Of a stretch of DNA of 64,000 nt, positions 54,310 through 64,000 are shown one piece after another. A program made the translations under genes and the position numbers. The stretch is taken from positions 923,197 through 987,196 of the forward strand of contig ML682122.1 of assembly GCA_007922195.1 (NCBI GenBank), in the 5' to 3' direction. Source of the stretch: Podocnemis expansa. Taxonomy: Eukaryota > Chordata > Testudines > Podocnemididae. Within the stretch, counting starts at the first letter, position 1. Every line of letters starts with the position of its first letter. The notes below the pieces were generated by a model. That model had not been told where the DNA came from. It searched no databases and worked only from the letters and a program-made list of their open reading frames with translations.

Positions 54310-54664
54310 GCCTGAACAGGGCTGTCAGCACACTGGCAGGCATGGGCGCGGGACAGCACTTCCTGCTTTCTTTGGGTGCTGTGCACCTGCAAAAAAGGTC
54401 AGGACCATTATTTCAAAACAAGCGTTGTTTCTAAATAACATGTCCAAACAGCGTTATTTTGAAACAACTCATTTTGAAATAACTGTCATTTTGAAACTAA
54501 AGTGGTTTAAGCCATTTCAAAACAACAGCTCTTGTTTCGAAACTATGGGCTCCGTCGTTTTGAAACAAGAAAACCTTGTGTGGATATATGGTTTTTTATT
54601 TCGAAACAACCAGTGTTTTGAAATAAAAGACTCGTGTGGACACACCCTATATGTTTTGGGGTCT

Positions 54665-55030
54665 ATTTCTGTTGGGCAGCAGAGAAGGGCAAGTAGATGA
54701 CTACTAGCCCATCCAAAAGTTGCAACTAAACGAGGAGCAAAAGTCTCACAATGCAGTAGGGCTTGTGTAGGTTCAAATCAGAAGTAGATTATGAAAATTT
54801 ATTGTATTAGGAGAGTTGTAAATCACTGGAATGTGTTTCCTAGGGAGATGATGAAATCTCCATCATTAGAGGTTTTCAGTGCCCAGGATGCCAAAACCTT
54901 GGATAGGATGATTTAGTTAGGATTCATCCTGCTTTAAACAGGGAGCTGGACTAGGTGACTACCAACCCTGAGTTGTCTACCAACCCTAATTCGGTATGCG
55001 TTATGATTCTGTGTATGACATTTTTGGTAG
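54665..55030 (+). repeat. CR1 LINE 3' end
   Basis: CACTGGAATGTGTTTCCTAGG, GAAATCTCCATCATTAGAGG, TTTTCAGTGCCCAGG, CAGGGAGCTGGACTAGGTGAC and TATGCGTTATGATTCTG are the CR1 end of coding region and 3' untranslated tail, whose consensus closes with ATTCTATG units. It is the continuation of 47848-48120. Confidence 0.8.
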
Positions 55031-55880
55031 GTTACCTCAAGCTTTGAAGATCTCAGAACTGGGCACATGAAGAAAGATTATTGACAACCACCAAATATTA
55101 AATTAATGCAAAATCATAAATACGAAGTGAAGTACTCCTGCCACCTACCTTCTCCACTTGCTGCAGTGGAATAGTCTTGGACCTGAGACACATCTTTGGC
55201 TTCATGCACATTAAGTGACAGCTATCTGAAAAGGAAGAGTAAATGAGGAAGAGGTGGGGGTTGAGGTGTGTCAGAGCAAGAGTGGAAGAGAAATTGTCCT
55301 GATATAGAGAGGTGAATCTAGCGAAACTTTTCATCCTAACTTTTCTGTGGTAACCTTAGAGTTGGGATTTATTTACTTTTTTATTTATGTTGGTACACTG
55401 TGCCCACATTCTCCCCTTGTATTTGATACTAATGGTCTCATTTCACATCTGGGAATGCATGACATCTCTAAATCCAACTCAAATCTAAAACTTTCCATTT
55501 TCTTCATTGGTTTATGCACAATATATGAATCATCTTTGAAAAAAGAAAAAGTTAAAGCGACTTCCAGTGAAAATGAAATTTAGGTGCAAAGTCACTTGGA
55601 ATCTGCTTACAATATGATGTGAGTCTGAGGTCAGCAAAACTGGAGGGAGAATACTCTATGGTAGTTAACCTAGGGCTTGCGGATGTACATTCATATGCAG
55701 CTCCAGCCATAGGATTATAAAACCCTGGCTGCCTGAATTCATCCTCCTAAGTACCAGACTTCTTAGCACCCATCCAAAATGGAGCCACTCTACCCCTGTG
55801 TTCATGGTCCATGTGAAAAAAAAAAAAACTTGACTATCAATCAAACTGAACTATTCAACACACAAAATAAGTCAGCTTTT
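55031..55880. other. Unassigned intergenic DNA
   Basis: No gene or recognised repeat family. A short A-run occurs at 55817-55829. Confidence 0.4.
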
Positions 55881-57754
55881 GGGACTGAGAGATACTTTTG
55901 GTGGACTTCCAGACACAAATCCAGTGGGCCCATATCTAGACATCAAAGCAACAAGGCTTGAACTCTGTTTCTTGGATTTACTCAAGCTGGGACTTTCCAA
56001 CCTTGTGGGATGCAGGAACTCTGAGGCCAAGTCCTGTTTTCCTCTGATTTCTGTGCAGGTGGATGGAGAATTAGACTTGAGACTAAATTAAAACCTGAGG
56101 TTTCTATTGCATGGTAGACTTAGCCTTACGGCTGTTGTGAAAATGTATTTAATTGCTTAATGATGCACGCAAGTGCCTAGTGAGATGTTCAAAAGTGCTG
56201 ATGGCAAGGTTAAGCACCTAATTCTTATTGATTTACCAGAGAATTAAATGTCTAAGTTCTTTTGGGGGAAAGAAAAAATACATGCTCATTTTCATTTTTG
56301 GATATTTAATGACTTTTACAATTGTGCCTGAAAACATTAGTGTTTTCAAAATGACTTGTGGACATTATGGGTGGGTATCGAGCTATAATGACCAAATCCA
56401 TGGATTTAGAGTAAGGATGAATTTGTCCTAATTGACTCCTTGACCTTCTGCAACCAGTGAAAACAAGGCAGAGCATTTCAGGTTTTTTAACACAATGCAT
56501 GGGAATTGCCCTGATATCCCTCACCCATATTGTTGGAAATTTCTGTTCAAGGCAAGGGCATCACTTTGAAAAAATGGTTAAGGGCACCATCCTAAGCTAT
56601 GGAGTGGGGCAGGACTGGGGAAGAGCTGGCCACAGGACATCCACTGTGTTCCCAGTAGGGATTAATCATGGGATACAGGTGGGCAGGATTTACCACTTGG
56701 GCAGCCACTTCCTCCCTTGCAGCTCGATGAGGCTAGGTGTTGCATGGGCAGGTAACTTAGTAGGACATTGTACCATGGCATGGCTCAGCCCAATGATAAC
56801 ATGAGACTGTGGTGGGCTGGCTGGTGAGGCCCTCTGAGGGCATGGATTGGGGTTGCCTTGCAGCCCAGAGCCCTGGTCTAAGGGGGCACTGCTGGCACAG
56901 AGAACTGTTGGGTAAGGTGGACTAGTGTTCTGGGTCACTGCAGACTGACTAGATAGATCATCTCTTCCCTCTAGTCCTTATCAACATTGCCAGGCAGCAT
57001 TATATTCTTCATTCCAATGGCATCTACTTCATGGTCAGCAGTGTCCTGAGACACAGAATTGTCTTCTATTCCATGTCCCACTCAGCTTCAGTATGGCTCT
57101 GTTCAGCTGAGCTCCCTGGGATGTTTTTTGAGTCCTTGTTTTCTGGCTCTGGGCCTGCTTGGCTAAACTCCCTGGGCTTTTCCTTTTAACTGTTCAGACC
57201 CTGACTCAGGATGTTACTTTGCTCTTTATTCATCACTCTTTCTTCAAGCATCTCCAGGTCACACAGGGGATGCAACTCCGCACATTTGTCTGCACACACT
57301 GAGAATCAGGCTGTTGTTCTTTCTGCACTCACCCTATGGATTATTGGTCTTAGGGTCCTGATTTCTCATCCATCTTCCCTCTGCTTTTTCCCACTGAGCA
57401 ATGACCAACAAAGAAGACCCATTAGGTTGTAGCAGGCCAGCTGTCCCCTTAGAGTAAGACAAACCATGACCATTACAAAACTGCCCTTTTCAACAGGCCC
57501 CTGTCTCTGTGTCATGGATTTAAAGAGGGACATTCCTTCCTCTCTTGGGTCATTTTCCTGATAGAGGAGAGTTCATTTGTAGTCAATAAAAATCAGTGAT
57601 CACAAAGTCTTATCTTGATGGCCTTCAGCCTTGGTTCTTTGGTGAGGTGTCAAATATGTGTCCCAGAAGAGGCATTTGTCTTGAACCAATCCAGGAGCCT
57701 GACTCTGAGAAACAGCACACTTGTGCTATCAGCTTGCCTGTGATTCCACAGATA

Positions 57755-58480
57755 TGACATTTCATACCATTACATCTGTGACAGGCTACTCCCCAGATCT
57801 AGTCTGGTGTGTCTCTTTGACCCCCCCAATCCCCACTCCTGGAATGGTCTCCAAGCAAGTATCTGCATTCCCAATTACGTCACTGGGAGCCAATGTCATA
57901 CAGGGGTTGGGACTCACTCCCAGTCACCACACACTCAAGTCCTATCCATTTAACAGATACATGCATAATGCCCAGGCTTTTTCACTCACACCCTCTAATG
58001 ACCACACAGGTTTAAATAAAACAACTACTAGTTTATTGATCAAACTTACAATTTTAAGTGAGAAAATGAACAATCATGGCAAATCATTCCAAGTGTCTCT
58101 TTGTTTCCACCCTTCATCCTCCTTTCTGAACAGAGGTGATCTCTTTGTCTTGTCTGAACGAGGGATCTCAATTTGCATAATCTTTGTTGCCTCCTCCAGG
58201 TACTTGCTTGCTCACAGATGGGCTGTTTACATGCTATTGGAAGAATTTTGTCTGGCGCCCTCCAGGACAATGCAAAACATGCCATATATCTGTGCACATA
58301 CAAAATGCTGCTGGAAACATGATATCATAGTAATCAGGTAGAACAAGTTATGAACACATATAAAGGAACCTTTCATGGCCTAATTTGCATTAAATCATAT
58401 AAACACTGCATATGTGCACAGAAAAGTTAAGCAGATTGTGCCCTAGGGGTGCACAGACATGCATCCCATCATAATAACTC
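57755..58480. other. Insertion in unit D of unknown type
   Basis: Units A and B run directly from TCCACAGATAC or TCACAAACAC to the GAGTGACATG block, whereas unit D carries about 0.7 kb between these points. The insert has AAATAAAAC near 58015 and a 206-codon open frame without family character. An old LTR is possible but unproven. Confidence 0.4.
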
Positions 58481-58893
58481 ACTAAGTGACATGAGCAAAC
58501 AATAAACCAACAGTCAGCATGCCCCAAGCAGTATGTACACGACAAAAAGGAGAAGACCCAGAGAACTCAGACTTTCATCTTGTTACTTGTTTTATACGGA
58601 AGGGACTCAGATAGCCTTGGAATGGGTGGCAGTAAAAACAGCTGAGATTGACACTTTCAAAAAGATAAATAGATTCTGATTCATTTACACTTTTATAAAT
58701 CTACAGTAAATCCATTGATCTGAGTTTTTCTTCATTTTGGTCTGTGTACTTTAAGCTTTCCATGTGAAAGGCCTATTCAGCATGTTCATGCACAGAGAAG
58801 CATGTTACCCTAGTGCTGACATTTAAATAAAAACACAACATGAAATCACAGAGAAAGGAGATAGATTGATATTTGATTCTCATTGAAGAATCC

Positions 58894-58941
58894 TCACCTT
58901 GTCGGTTTCCTCAGGGAAGCTTTGATCTCCTTGTTTCCCAT
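58894..58941 (-). pseudogene. Olfactory receptor, last 15 codons only
   Basis: The minus strand reads MGNKEIKASLRKPTR-stop, the C-terminal tail that follows the NPIIY motif in the unit A and B receptors (RNKEIKASIRKLM). The rest of the receptor is gone; a Penelope-derived fragment begins at 58942 and no OR sequence resumes beyond it. The initial Met is an internal position, not a start. Confidence 0.85.
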
Positions 58942-59218
58942 TTAAAACAAACAAACAAACAAACAAGGAGTGAGCCCTGTGGCACTTAAAGATGAACAAA
59001 TTTCTTTATTTCATGAGCTTACATGGGAGAAAAATCCAACTTTGGCAGATGCTTCAAAGATTGGGAAATTACAGAATGAGAGGAAAATAAATGCAGGTGA
59101 AGTATAAGTCATTGGATCAGGTCACAATGTAACAGCAAATCAAAGCAGTTGTAAAGATTCAAACACTGGGGAACAGCATCAAAAGGAAAATGAGGTCAAA
59201 TCAGCTACTGCAATGAGA
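58942..59218 (-). repeat. Penelope-like element 3'-end copy at an OR breakpoint
   Basis: After AAACAAACAAACAAACAAGG it reads AGCCCTGTGGCACTTAAAG, GAACAAATTTCTTTATTTC, GAAAAATCCAACTTTGGCAG and TCAGGTCACAATGTAACAGC, the family's reversed 3' end and sub-terminal region. It replaces the upstream part of the unit D receptor. Confidence 0.75.
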
Positions 59219-62200
59219 AACTCTAGCCCTGGTCTATCTTTTCATCTCCCAAATCCTGGGCTTCTCTTGAATTTCAGAAATATGAAGACTGGGGTTTGCA
59301 AAGGAGCATAAGGCAAGGAAAGGCTTATAGACCTTGGGGGCCTAAGTGCCTTAGACTCCTTTGACAATCCCCTTCTAAAATGATGTCATGCATTGAGGGT
59401 TATAATTACCTTAGTTGCCCCATCTGTAACCTGGGGGACAAGACCTAGCACTGGATGAATAATTCATAAAGGAAGATGCAACAAGGACTTATCTATAACT
59501 CAGTTTTGTTTGAGTTCTTATGATTTTTGTAAATCTGGGTAAAATATTCTGGCATTTTCTTTGCACAGAAAGTGCCTATTTTCCACAACATCCAAATCGT
59601 CAGAGTACAGTTCTTGAATCTGACAGGGTCAACATCTCATGCTGCACCACCACAGCCTAGAGCAGCAGCTTCTGAGTGGCGAGCTGCATTGAGATGAGCC
59701 ACTACAGACCATTTTGCTTAAGTCTGCTCAGAGCCTGAGATAACAGCTCTGGTAGAGGGGAATTTCATCAAATATCTGTGGGTTTGAATTCCCAGCCCCA
59801 CTGGTCTGGAGGATACCACAAGCATGGACTTGAGGGGGGAGCAGAAAAGGGGCCTGGCCACAGTGAAGAGTAGGGAACCCAGGTGGGCTGACTAACTAGT
59901 GTGTGGGTGGGTGAAGATTCTGGCTTCAGGGGCTCAAATGGAGAGTGAGACACAGACCCAGCTATGGGGACTAGCTACAATGAGAGGCAAGGATTGAGGG
60001 CAAAAGAAGGGCTGGAGAGGCTGACTAAGTGGGGGCAAGGGTGTGGCTGGTCTGGTGGGATAGTGATAGACTTTACTGGAAAGGAAACTCAGATTGGTGT
60101 TGGGATATGGAACCTGGTTAGGCGGGCTGGTCTGGCCTGAGTAGGGACTGATGATGACTCTGGCTGGAGAGGCAGCCGAGAGGTTGGGAGGCCATTGATC
60201 AGGCAGGAGGTTTGGATGGTGGGAGAGCAGGGTCAGAGGACTACTGGGGAAGACTGGCCAGAATATAAATGAAAAATATACTACATTAAAATGAGATTAA
60301 AAAAAAGTTTTGAAACATGTAAAATAAAATTTAAACGTGTAGTCAAAACAATTAAAGAAATAAGTAAAATCAGAAAAGGAACCAAAACCTGCAATATATC
60401 TCAAGGGGTCATATGTTCCCCATCACCTTTTGGGAAGTTCCAAGCACCCATCTCTGCCTACCAGGATGGAAGTAAGATAAGTCCCATTCTGGCCTTGCAG
60501 CTTCCCCAGTCTGGGAGTGAGAGGTGACCCCCTCATGGGTTTCCAGACCAACAGACAAAGCCCAGAGGTGGCCACTCACATTGATACTTGCTTGTTGCAA
60601 GGATCTTGCACTTGCTGTGCAGGAGGTTATTTGAACATGAGGGCTCTCTCTGTGTGGGGCAGATGGGCATGAGGCAGCTGGTAGAAAGACCCTGAAGGCA
60701 CAGAGAATGTTGGCAAGTGCCACTCTGCTTTTGATAGAGTCAACTCTATTTGAGCAAGAGAAACTCCCCACAATCTCCATGCACCTCTTACATCAGCAGA
60801 CAATGACCTTGACTCCAAGTCAGACTCCCAGATAGAGCGAGAGAGAGCAATGGAGTGTCCCTCAGCTGGGTCCCTGTGATGAGATTCAGTCCCACCATAG
60901 TGGATACACAAAGTAAAGACATGGAGAGGGGATGGAGAGAAAGAGATGGGCTAGGGGACTGCAGGCTACCATTGCTTCTACGCAGTGGCCTGACTCTCCC
61001 CACATAGGGTTTTTACCAGCATGTACTCAGCTTCCACAAATTTCTGACACAGCTCCAGGCCAAGGCTTGAGACTAAGCTGAGAGAAAAGGGCAGGTCTGC
61101 TTTTGGTAGGCTAAGCAGGAAAGCCAGACACCCTCATGGAATTTCCCTTTGTGGACACAGCTGGAACTGCTGTTCTTTGAGACTTCCAGAGTCTGGTTTC
61201 ACAGCAGTCAACCCAGGAAGGGGAACAGAAAATGTCCTGTTAAAATTCAGCCCTTCCTAACTGTATCATTCATGTAAGGCTCTGTATTCTGGCATTTTTC
61301 TCTCTACCTGTGTATCCCTAACATGGGATTATCTGCAAATCATGTCCAGCCTAATTCCTGAATCGAGGCCCTTGTATTTATGCTTGGTTTTACCATATCT
61401 GTGTCTCTCCTTGTTTCTAAAATTTTATTTTTGGACAGTTACAACTTCCTTCTATGGTGCCATATGCTAAATTGCAGCTGACACTCATTTGTGGCAACAC
61501 CTTGTAAGAGCAATAGCCACTTATGAGCAATGTTTCCCCTGCTACATATTCCTGGCTGTGAGCTGTCCCTGTGATAAGAGCCACAGAGCCATCACATGAG
61601 AACTGCATCCATTATAATGTAAGGTCATGTCCTAGGGTTGAGATGGGGGACAGGTGGGGTTTTGTTCTCCTAAATGGCATATTGACTTGAGGGCTGTATT
61701 AACAAAGGGGCTTTAGGCTGCAGCCTTGTCTCCACGATAAGAGTCGGCCCCATGGCATGCTGTCCTGCAGAAGTTAATCAGACCCTGACTGGTCAGCCCA
61801 GAGCACCTCAGGAGCCTGGCCCAAGCACTGCCATCTCACAGCATTTTGCCAGCCGCTGCTCTGCTCCCATGGCTGACTGGTCCTCTCGGCCCTGCTGATA
61901 CTAGACCTCCCAAGTGCCAAGCACTGCTGCTAGCTGGTCTGCTGGGACTCAATGTTGGCCTGCCACACTGCCAACCATTGGCCTGCCCCAACACCAAGTT
62001 AACTACTGTCACCACCTCTACAATGGTGGAGATTGAACCCCACAAAGTAACAGAGCTCTGGGCCCACAGGAGCCATAATACAGTGCTGCATGCCTCTCCC
62101 TTCAAGTCCCTGGTACGTCAGTGCAGCTCCTGGGCATAGCCTTGGTCAGTTGTTGTTCCCAACAGAGCCTGAGTGGAGAACATGTAGTTCTGGAACAGAG

Positions 62201-63148
62201 GAGTTTTTCTGAGAGATGAAGGGAGTTGTAATGGTGAGGGAAGAGTGCAGATTTTGCTCAAAGATTTTTTCCTTCCTTCCTCAATACCTCATTTACAAGT
62301 GCAAGGCGATTAATATATTGCACCCTCTCATGGATTAATCTGTTCCCTCCATGTTGGTTGCTGGTAGTGGTGTGCTTCTGTTCTGCAGTGGAGGCAAGGG
62401 GACCTCCCATGCAGGATGCTGATCTGTCCTCTTCCTCCCTCCCATCACCACAATCCATTCTAGGAGCCCCTGCTCCCATTGTAAGCTGACCACGGTGCTC
62501 CCCACACCCATCTTCTATCAGCAGGTGGGGGCATGCAGCTGCCACGAGGAGAATTCTCAACCTGTTCATTGCAGCTGGATCACTCAGCTGTTTTCCCCAC
62601 TGGAGACACCCCTGCCAGTCCAAGAGTTCACTTGCCCCATTCCACCTAAATTGCCATCCCTCCCCACATCCCCAAATTCTGCCCCCCTCCAAGGTGGCTG
62701 CTCCACCCCTTCAGAAGCAAGCTTAACTCCCCATATGCTTTCAGTCAGATGACACTCCCTATAGCAGCAACAGCTGCTTAGCTGCACTGTAGTAAAAGGG
62801 CACCAATATGTTGCTGTTAACAAGCATCTCCTGTACTTATAATACAATATCAGCCTTCACCACTTTGTAATGTTCTCACTCAGCAGGAGACTCTCAGGGT
62901 TACCTTGGGTTCTGTTGCCTTGAAATGACACAGCTTGAATTGCAGCTTTAAATACAAAATGGAATTCAGCCTTACGTGAAGGTGTGCAATCAGGACTTCT
63001 TATTTTGTCTGTTTTAAATTTTAAGACCAAATTCTCTGGAAATTCCTAAATGGTTTTGGCTGCTCCTGAGTAGTGTAGGGCAGGCAGAGCAGACTGCCCA
63101 ATTAAACTTAGATTTCTTAAATTGTCAGAAATTTGGGGAGGACCTCCG
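59219..63148. other. Unassigned intergenic DNA, no supported gene
   Basis: About 3.9 kb with many short open frames on both strands (up to 144 codons at 62258-62692, minus) and no recognisable domain, repeat family or RNA gene. The left part is purine-biased, and 61800-62150 and 62440-62740 are moderately GC-rich. Nothing here aligns by eye with units A-D. Confidence 0.45.
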
Positions 63149-64000
63149 TCATGACAGTTTCTTCAGGGAAACTTTAATCTCCTTGTTTCTCATGCTATAA
63201 ATGATGGGATTCATCACTGGAGGCAGCACAGAATAAAGAACACCCAGCACAAGATCAAGACCAGGGGTTGAGCTGAAGGTTGGTTTCAAGTAGGCAAAGC
63301 CAGCAGTGCAAACTAACAAGGACAGCACTGTGAGGTGAGGTAGGCAGGTGGAAAAGGCTTTACACTGTCCCTGCTCCGAGGGAATTCTTAGCGCCGTGGT
63401 GATGATCTGAACACATGACACAATTATCAAAATAAAGCAGCTTAATAATAAGCATACACTAAAGAAAATAAGCCTAGCTTCAGTCAGGTAGGCATCAGAG
63501 CAACTGAGCTTGAGCAGTTTGGGAACTTCATAGAAGAACTGACCCACGATGTTGCCTCTACGGAAGGGTGTTGCAAATGTGTTCCCAGTGTGTACTGCAG
63601 AACAGAGAATACCACTGGCCCGGGCACTGGCTGTCATTTGGACACAACCTCCCCTGTTTATCACTGCCTGATAGTGCAGCAGCTGGCAGATGGCAACATA
63701 GTGATCATATGCCATGACTGTGAGAAGAAAAAACTTTGGTCCTACTAAGGAGATGAGGAAAACGACTTGGGTGACACATCCAAAATAAGAAATGGATCGG
63801 GTGTTCATGAGGGAATTGACAATGGATTTGGGCATGATGACAGAGATGGATCCCATGTCTATGATGGACAGATTTATCAAGAAAAAGTACATGGGGGTGT
63901 GAAGGTGGTAGTCAAGGACTACAGCTGTTATGATGACAAAGTTCCCCACCAGGCCTGCAAAGAAAGTCACTAGAAATATCCCAGAGTGTAAAATCTGCAG
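63149..64000 (-). CDS. Olfactory receptor, OR14-like, partial at window edge, degenerate motifs
   Basis: C-terminal 283 residues of a class II olfactory receptor; the N terminus (about 22 residues) lies beyond the window. The frame is open from LQILHSGIFLV at the edge through LHTPMYFFLINLS, GCVTQVVF, KAFSTCLPHLTVL and PPVMNPIIYSMRNKEI to the stop at 63149-63151. Three family signatures are altered: DRY is DHY (codon 63701-63703, CAC), the second-loop SFCRGN is PFRRGN (CGT at 63560-63562), and FFCE is FFYE (TAT at 63530-63532). The last removes the cysteine that normally pairs with the TM3 cysteine, which is still present. The gene may be a pseudogene without stops or a receptor with unusual properties. 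Related to the unit C receptor. Confidence 0.88.
   Translation of the reverse strand: MQILHSGIFLVTFFAGLVGNFVIITAVVLDYHLHTPMYFFLINLSIIDMGSISVIMPKSIVNSLMNTRSISYFGCVTQVVFLISLVGPKFFLLTVMAYDHYVAICQLLHYQAVINRGGCVQMTASARASGILCSAVHTGNTFATPFRRGNIVGQFFYEVPKLLKLSCSDAYLTEARLIFFSVCLLLSCFILIIVSCVQIITTALRIPSEQGQCKAFSTCLPHLTVLSLLVCTAGFAYLKPTFSSTPGLDLVLGVLYSVLPPVMNPIIYSMRNKEIKVSLKKLS

Larger units (their letters stand above)
50590..54647. mobile_element. PIF/Harbinger transposon, near full length, two convergent genes
   Basis: A 4.06 kb element. The ends GGCTATGTACACATG and (reversed) GGGTGTGTCCACACGAG are flanked by TAT (50587-50589, 54648-54650). Sub-terminal DNA is rich in TTTCAAAACAA and TTTTGAAATAA words. 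The plus strand carries a transposase pseudogene ending at 52153 with AATAAA at about 52243; the minus strand carries a Myb/SANT-like gene with AATAAA on its strand near 52283. The two-gene layout is that of autonomous Harbingers. The element is the likely parent type of the derivatives at 35.5 and 46.6 kb. Confidence 0.88.
55880..58941. repeat. OR duplication unit D (segmental duplication, OR almost deleted)
   Basis: It matches unit C's left flank (see unit C) and, near its right end, the 3' flank common to units A and B: GACATGAGCAAACAATAAACCAACAG at about 58490. It ends within the last codons of an OR at 58941, followed by a Penelope fragment. Confidence 0.7.

Noticed and set aside
57721..58341. 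206-codon plus-strand open frame in unit D
   Set aside because: It sits mostly in the D-specific insertion; no signal peptide, domain or repeat-family protein motif, and units A-C have no equivalent.
62258..62692. 144-codon minus-strand open frame
   Set aside because: No recognisable domain, no paralog in the window and no supporting gene structure.
1..64000. CRISPR arrays, operons, rRNA or tRNA genes
   Set aside because: No regularly spaced short direct repeats, no Shine-Dalgarno-led gene strings and no cloverleaf-capable tRNA sequence were seen; the DNA is vertebrate nuclear.

Overview
The window is vertebrate nuclear DNA, most consistent with a sauropsid and probably a turtle. The evidence is an array of OR14-like (class II) olfactory receptor genes, all on the minus strand, embedded in CR1 LINEs, a Tx1-clade LINE, Penelope-like retroelements with a GIY-YIG endonuclease, and many PIF/Harbinger and hAT DNA transposons. 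No bacterial, organellar or free viral features are present. The only protein-coding genes of the host that I can support are the olfactory receptors (ORs); almost every other long reading frame is a transposon remnant or a chance frame in GC-rich repeats.

Layout. (1) 1-3.5 kb: unassigned DNA with short Penelope-derived repeats and one MIR-like SINE. (2) 3.5-9.6 kb: duplication unit A, with an apparently intact OR at 5503-6435. (3) 9.6-15.1 kb: a decayed Harbinger element, Penelope fragments and MITEs. (4) 15.2-25.1 kb: unit B, paralogous to A, with an OR pseudogene (three in-frame stops) and later insertions of a hAT MITE, a 3.5 kb Harbinger derivative and a second MITE. (5) 25.1-32.5 kb: Tx1-like LINE ORF2 remnant, then a second Tx1-like 5' half with ORF1, interrupted by an inverted Penelope-like element. 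(6) 32.5-41 kb: unit C with an apparently intact OR at 37345-38259. (7) 41-46.5 kb: a local duplication whose copies are separated by a C-rich higher-order tandem repeat. (8) 46-55 kb: one CR1 copy split by nested insertions, including a 4.06 kb two-gene Harbinger element (transposase plus Myb/SANT-like protein, convergent). (9) 55.9-58.9 kb: unit D, paralogous to C's flank, retaining only the last 15 codons of an OR. (10) 59.2-63.1 kb: mostly unassigned. (11) 63149-64000: a fifth OR, open to the window edge but lacking several signature residues.

The ORs are single-coding-exon genes with a likely 3' splice site about 25 bases before the ATG, implying upstream non-coding exons. They would act in sensory neuron cilia as odorant receptors coupled to the olfactory G protein. 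The rest of the window records birth and death of OR copies by segmental duplication and heavy transposon nesting. Because the units are paralogous, several insertions can be checked against an empty site inside the window. I did not find a previously undescribed gene system. The most notable signals are the recurrent fold-back structure of the Penelope-derived repeats, the Harbinger element and its split derivatives, and the terminal OR with an altered DRY motif and lost disulfide cysteines. All similarity statements are by eye; no database search or alignment was run.
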